Positions 59,600 to 64,000 of a stretch of DNA of 64,000 bases are shown piece after piece. This stretch comes from Brachionus manjavacas (lineage: Eukaryota; Rotifera; Eurotatoria; Ploima; Brachionidae): contig JAHQIY010000007.1 of assembly GCA_019054805.1 (NCBI GenBank), positions 4,407,501-4,471,500 of the forward strand, written 5' to 3'. Each line of letters starts with the position of its first letter. Within the stretch, counting starts at the first letter, position 1. Below the pieces are notes generated by a model, which had not been told where the DNA came from, did no database searches, and saw only the letters and a program-made list of their open reading frames with translations. The translations under genes and the position numbers were made by a program.

Positions 59600-60118
59600 G
59601 GCATTGTGAAATTTCATACAAACCTTCCCAAAATTCCAAAAATAAAATTCTTTTTAATTAATTTAAATTGACAAAATTGAGCTTTTTTAAATTCGATGAT
59701 GAAACAACATTGAACAAAATATGTTTCACTAAATTCAACAAAAAAGATTAATTTTTATTAACAGGAAATATTAATGATAAAACAAAATATAAATATTTAG
59801 GAATTTATTTATTTCTTGTCTCTGTGATCTATTCAAATCAGAATTTTTTTTTTGCATTTTGTAAATTTATTTAATTTAAATATTAAAATTCTGTCATCGT
59901 TACAATTGTAAAAATCTTATTTTTCATTTCTAAGTTAACCTGTTAACCAATTTAATGGGATACTTTTTATTTAAATTTTTTCTTAAATTGAACTGTTAAA
60001 TGAAACATGGTTTGTTTCAACTTTTAAAAATTACACAAAAATCTGTGGTTCAAAAGCCATATTTTTATTAAGAATTTAAATTTTTTTTTGGAATTTTTGT
60101 ATGAAAATTCACAATGCC
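59600..60118. mobile_element. Second Mutator-like element with 9-bp target duplication
   Basis: 519 bp between GGCATTGTGAAATTTCATAC (left) and its inverted form at the right end (rc GGCATTGTGAATTTTCATAC). AATAAATGG is duplicated exactly at 59591-59599 and 60119-60127. The first 12 bases of the ends differ from those of the 40571 element at one position only. Unlike that element it is not a full fold-back; its interior is A/T-rich with no coding capacity. Confidence 0.85.
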
Positions 60119-60133
60119 AATAAATGGGCTCAA

Positions 60134-60211
60134 TCATCCCTTCTTGGGTTTGACCTTAGGTCTCTTTGATTGAGTTGGAATATAAAAGAGCTTTTTAGAT
60201 CTAGCTTGCGT
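60134..60211 (-). other. Orphan exon-like frame
   Basis: After a good acceptor (TTTTATTAG) the minus strand reads TQARSKKLFYIPTQSKRPKV, KPKKG, TGA. The basic C-terminus and balanced codons look like a terminal exon, but the SAE1 last exon already ends at 60592 and no donor partner is evident. It could be an alternative SAE1 3' exon, a relic or chance. Confidence 0.25.
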
Positions 60212-60591
60212 CTAATAAAATATCAATTTAGAATACTAAAATTTTGGTAGCTGTCTTAAAATATTTAATTGATATTAGCCATATTTTAAGAATGCTTTAG
60301 ACTATTCCTGATAAAATCACATTGATTTTACAAAGAATTCTTATTATCTTTTAAAGTGATTATTGTGAGATAAAAATATCATTTATGAGTATTTGCATAG
60401 AAAAAATAGAAATGGTTAGACTTTCATACTCATAATATCAAACGTAGGTTTTGGTAAGATTACATCAACTAAAGGAAGATCACGTTCAAACAAAATAATT
60501 TTTTTACAATTTTTAATTTCTTTAATTTATTTTAATTATTTTATATGTTTAAAATTAAATCAATTTTTGTAAAAATTTTCACTTTTTTAAT

Positions 60592-61940
60592 TTAGATTTT
60601 GATAATCTCTCCCAACATCACATTTCCGTCAAATAGGAATAAATTGTCCACTGGTTCATTTTTTTTACTTATTGCCTATAAAAATATTTGTTTGATTTGG
60701 CGTTCTTGATTTTTTTTTATCAAAAATTTACTTTAATTATTTCTTGAGCCATTATACCGCCCAAAATTGCATTTACAGGAGAAAATTCATCAAAAGTTTT
60801 GCTTAATTACAAAAATAAATTTAAATATAATCTAATGTATACTTACTTAGATAAATAATCATCATTTAATAAATCTTCTTCAATTTTGAGATCATTGAAC
60901 AGATTTTTTTTTAAATTTAAAAGATTTTGTAAATCATCTGTGCTTTTTGGATCGAAAGGTCTTTTGAATCGTTCCATAAATACTTTCAATACTGGAAAAT
61001 ATTTAAATTTAATTTTTTTAATTTTTAATATAACATTTACACAAAATGAGGAGATAAGTCTTAGAAAGACGTTTAAGCTTGTTATTGCTAAGATTTTTTA
61101 GAAAATCTTGATATTGATTTATAAAATCTTCAAAAGATTTATAATCTTTTTTTTTCTCTTCTAATAAAATCTTTTCTTTTGACTTCGCATTTGTTGAACA
61201 TCCTTGGTCTTGAATGTTTTTTTTCTTATCAAAATTGTCCTCTGAAATTTTTGGGGCCTCACTTTAAAAATAAACTTTATAAAAAATTCATTAAAAAATT
61301 TAATAATTCTAACACTATATATTGGAATGAATTAAAATCTACAAACATGTAACCAAAAAGACCGAATACATAGCCAGACAAGAACAAAACGCCATTGCTT
61401 CGACAAATTTTATTTATTCGGCCTATTTCTACAAAGTCATCTGAGAGCATACAAATAAGATCAAAATTTTTCTGACTAAAGAATGAGGAATCTTTTTCAG
61501 AAAGAGACTCTTTGTCTGAGAAAATTTTCACCATCGGATTTAAATTTTGCAAGGCATTAACACATGATTCAGCTCTCTACAAAATAAATGCTGATTAATA
61601 AATATTTAGAAAAATGAAAATTTACATTGTTTCCAATCGATAAATGGTCCAGAAGAAAATTGAATTTTAAGTCCTCAAAAGTAACCGATTTGGAATCAGT
61701 CAGAGTCAAACTGTGAATTCCTCCTAATACCAAATTTTTAGCTATCTCAGCAGCAAGACCATTGATATTGACCAAAAGAATTCTTGAGGACAATAATCTT
61801 TTATAAATTAATTGAAAATAATTCAGAGAACATAATCAAATCAGTTTTTACTTTTTTTGAGCATCAACGCCCCACAATCTAATTTGTCTATCGTATAATG
61901 CTGCTTCATCTTCAGAAATCATTTGTTCAATTTTCATCAT
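60592..61940 (-). CDS. SAE1: SUMO-activating enzyme subunit 1 (Aos1)
   Basis: Partner of UBA2/SAE2 in the E1 that adenylates SUMO, in the nucleus. Seven exons: 61940-61852, 61797-61626, 61576-61314, 61261-61041, 60991-60847, 60801-60732, 60675-60592; 347 aa (human 346). Family landmarks: ISEDEAALYDRQIRLWGVDA, SSRILLVNINGLAAEIAKNL, RAESCVNALQNLNPMVK, GYVFGLFGYMFVDF, then after a lysine-rich insert EFSPVNAILGGIMAQEIIKA and NLFLFDG near the end. As in all Aos1 proteins there is no catalytic Cys. The exon 3 donor needed care: of two adjacent GTs (61315/61313) only the second keeps phase. Confidence 0.93.
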
Positions 61941-62565
61941 AAAATTTTTTTTTTTTAATTTAAAAAAAAGTTTTTGAAATTCAAAAAAAAATTAATTATT
62001 GTATAAGAAAAAAAAATTCTATCTTAAAAATAAGTTAAGCAGAACTTAAGTAACTAATTTTTTGAAAAAAAAATTTTTAAAAAATGATATTTGATGATAA
62101 TTTCTAAATGAGTAAAACTTGAATTTAAAATTAAAATTAAAAAAATAAAAATAATTTAAAAATGGGAAAAAAAATCAACACATTAAATAAGAAGAAATTG
62201 ACCTTGCCAATAAAAATAAATACAAATGTTTTGATCAATCATTGGGTTGCTGAAAAAAAATGATTTTGAAGTAATGTTTTGAAACTACCAAAAATTGTTG
62301 ATATTCATAAAGATTGTTTAATATTATTTAGCATCATTTAATTTTATTTAATATTATTTAGCATCATTAAAATTTAAATTATTTGATATCTATAGCTCAT
62401 TTGACCATACATACAGTACATAGATTGTATGCTATATGATTTAATAACAAAAATACTTAATTAAGATAGATTTTTTAAATTATTTTTAAGTTGTAGTATT
62501 TAACAACAACTTGACTAACATTCTACATAAATTAACATTTATCTTTTTTTTTGATATACAGTAGC
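61941..62565. other. AT-rich upstream region of SAE1
   Basis: A/T-rich sequence with short direct repeats (ATTTAATATTATTTAGCATC twice near 62320-62365). No gene recognised. Confidence 0.4.
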
Positions 62566-62569
62566 GCTA

Positions 62570-62960
62570 CGCCACATGGATTTTACGTAAATTTACGTCA
62601 AATTACGTTAATTTACGTAATTTTACGTAAAAAAAAGTAAATTTACGTAAATTAACGTAAAGATAGAAAAGTAAAATTACGTTTATTAACGTAAAATAAC
62701 GTAAATTTACGTAATTTTACGTAAAATTACTTTTTTTTAACGTAAAATGTAAAACGGCCAAAAAACCGTCGAAAATTCAATTTAATTATTCAATTAATTT
62801 AGACGATTTTTTTGAAAATTTGAATTTTCTGAGTTTTTTGACTAAAATTTTCAAAAAAGTAAATTTACGTAAATTTTCGTAAAATTTCATTTTTTTACCA
62901 GGTAAAATTTGGTAAAATTTGGTAAATTTTCGTAAAAAAAAGTAAAAAAATGTAAATTTC
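62570..62960. repeat. Array of ACGTAAAATT-type palindromic words
   Basis: Dozens of variants of TTTACGTAAA / TTACGTTAATTTACG spaced about 10 bp apart, passing into GGTAAAATTTGGTAAAATTT. The block looks like the interior of a MITE or a degenerate satellite; smaller pieces lie at 48570-48640 and 53390-53655. Confidence 0.7.
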
Positions 62961-62974
62961 TCAGTTTTATTAGA

Positions 62975-64000
62975 TTTTTTTTAAAGTTGTATTAATTTTA
63001 TCTTAATATAGTTTGTTTAGTGATTTGACCATTCTCCATTCTTTTCAATCACTATTTCAATTACCTTTAATACTTGATTAGAGTTTAAAAAAATGAAAAT
63101 TATGAAAATCCCTTTTTTAAATGGTTTATATAAGACTGGCATTTTGATGGACTTAGACTACATTGTCTTGGTGCAATTTAAAATTAAATGAATTATTTTC
63201 AGACACAAATGGGATTAAATATTCAGCTAAAATATCCTTATACAATTCAGAATCCATAGTGCACTTAAAAAGCTAAAAAAAATTTCAATTTAATTTGCTA
63301 AAGAATAAAAATTTACTGCAAATTCGGAGATTCTATCCCATCTAGCTCAAAATTTGAATGTAAAATCCATGTGTGGGGTGGTATCTCGTATAACGGAGCC
63401 ACCGAATTTGCAGTAAATTTTTATTCTTTAGCAAATTAAATTGAAATTTTTTTTAGCTTTTTAAGTGCACTATGGATTCTGAATTGTATAAGGATATTTT
63501 AGCTGAATATTTAATCCCATTTGTGTCTGAAAATAATTCATTTAATTTTAAATTGCACCAAGACAATGACCCAAAGCACAAATCAGATCTTTGCTGTGAT
63601 TTTTTGGAAAGAAACAGCATAAACTGGGTGTGTTTTTTATAAAAAAAATAATAATATAAAATAGCTAAGGAATATTTTTAAAAGATAAGGTCTCCTCCAA
63701 AGTCTCCAGACCTAAACCCAATTGAAATGGTTTGGAATGAGTTGAAGGATTCACTTAGAAAAAAGGGGATCAAAAATGAACAAGAAGCAGTTGAGGCAAT
63801 TTTTGATTTCCAAAAAAGTCTAAGTCCATCAAAATGCCAGTCTTATATAAACCATTTAAAAAAGGGATTTTCATAATTTTCATTTTTTTAAACTCTAATC
63901 AAGTATTAAAGGTAATTGAAATAGTGATTGAAAAGAATGGAGAATGGTCAAATCACTAAACAAACTATATTAAGATAAAATTAATACAACTTTAAAAAAT
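62975..64000. repeat. Large inverted duplication of a Tc1 transposon half
   Basis: 62975-63327 is the reverse complement of 63402-64000, nearly without mismatch, but lacks the part matching about 63571-63818. The unique centre is 63328-63401. The right arm runs off the window edge. Confidence 0.85.
63326..63876 (+). CDS. Tc1-type DD34E transposase, C-terminal part, with two introns
   Basis: Plus strand. A first exon piece ends at 63412 (KIHVWGGISYNGATEFA). Exon 63457-63627: CTMDSELYKDILAEYLIPFV, HQDNDPKHKSDLC. Exon 63685-63876: IRSPPKSPDLNPIEMVWNEL, LKKGFS, stop. QDND and NPIE give Asp-34 residues-Glu, the Tc1 spacing. The N-terminal DNA-binding part and the first catalytic Asp region are missing because the inverted duplication begins there. 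Introns of 44 and 57 bp with GT/AG borders are uncommon for Tc1 and suggest long residence or host-like splicing. As it stands the gene is partial. Confidence 0.8.

Overview
The window is nuclear DNA of a small animal, very A+T-rich, with many introns of about 50-60 bp (GT...AG) and a few of 1-2.3 kb full of transposon debris. The gene content (PAK kinase, cyclic-nucleotide-gated channel, XRCC1, RSF1, lysosomal thioesterase PPT1, mitochondrial Met-tRNA formyltransferase, SUMO E1 subunit SAE1, dynein roadblock light chain) is metazoan. The base composition, tiny introns and transposon mix make a monogonont rotifer of the Brachionus type my best guess; that is inference. I saw no rRNA, no convincing tRNA and no CRISPR.

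Layout. Left block, 1-5745: RSF1 and PPT1, both on the minus strand and each rebuilt exon by exon with consistent phase. 5746-10927: AT-rich spacer holding a decayed non-LTR retrotransposon. 10928-27000: three host genes. PAK (minus) and MTFMT (plus) diverge from a shared 0.7 kb intergenic region, and a CNG channel (minus) converges on MTFMT. The long introns of PAK and the CNG gene hold reverse-transcriptase fragments and small fold-back elements. 27000-53900: a gene-poor 27 kb made largely of mobile-element remains: a fold-back element with 9-bp target duplications, a decayed SWIM-domain (Mutator-like) transposase, a Merlin/IS1595-type deletion derivative with 8-bp target duplications, hAT relics, several non-LTR elements, and one CR1/Jockey-type element flanked by 256-bp direct repeats; only a small unassigned gene (about 50.8-51.6 kb) may lie there. 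53900-62000: a second host block with an unassigned 193-aa gene, DYNLRB, XRCC1 and SAE1, plus a second 9-bp-duplication element between XRCC1 and SAE1. 62500-64000: an array of TTTACGTAAA-type palindromes, then an intron-containing Tc1 transposon fused to an inverted, internally deleted copy of itself.

The host genes are ordinary housekeeping and signalling genes with no operon-like logic. The points most worth a second look are the transposons (two related Mutator-like fold-backs beside a dead SWIM transposase, the 256-bp repeats around a retrotransposon, and the Tc1 inverted duplication) and the CNG channel, whose pore lacks the usual T-I-G-E-T filter. Exon coordinates were read by eye from splice consensus, reading phase and remembered family sequences, and no transcript was available.
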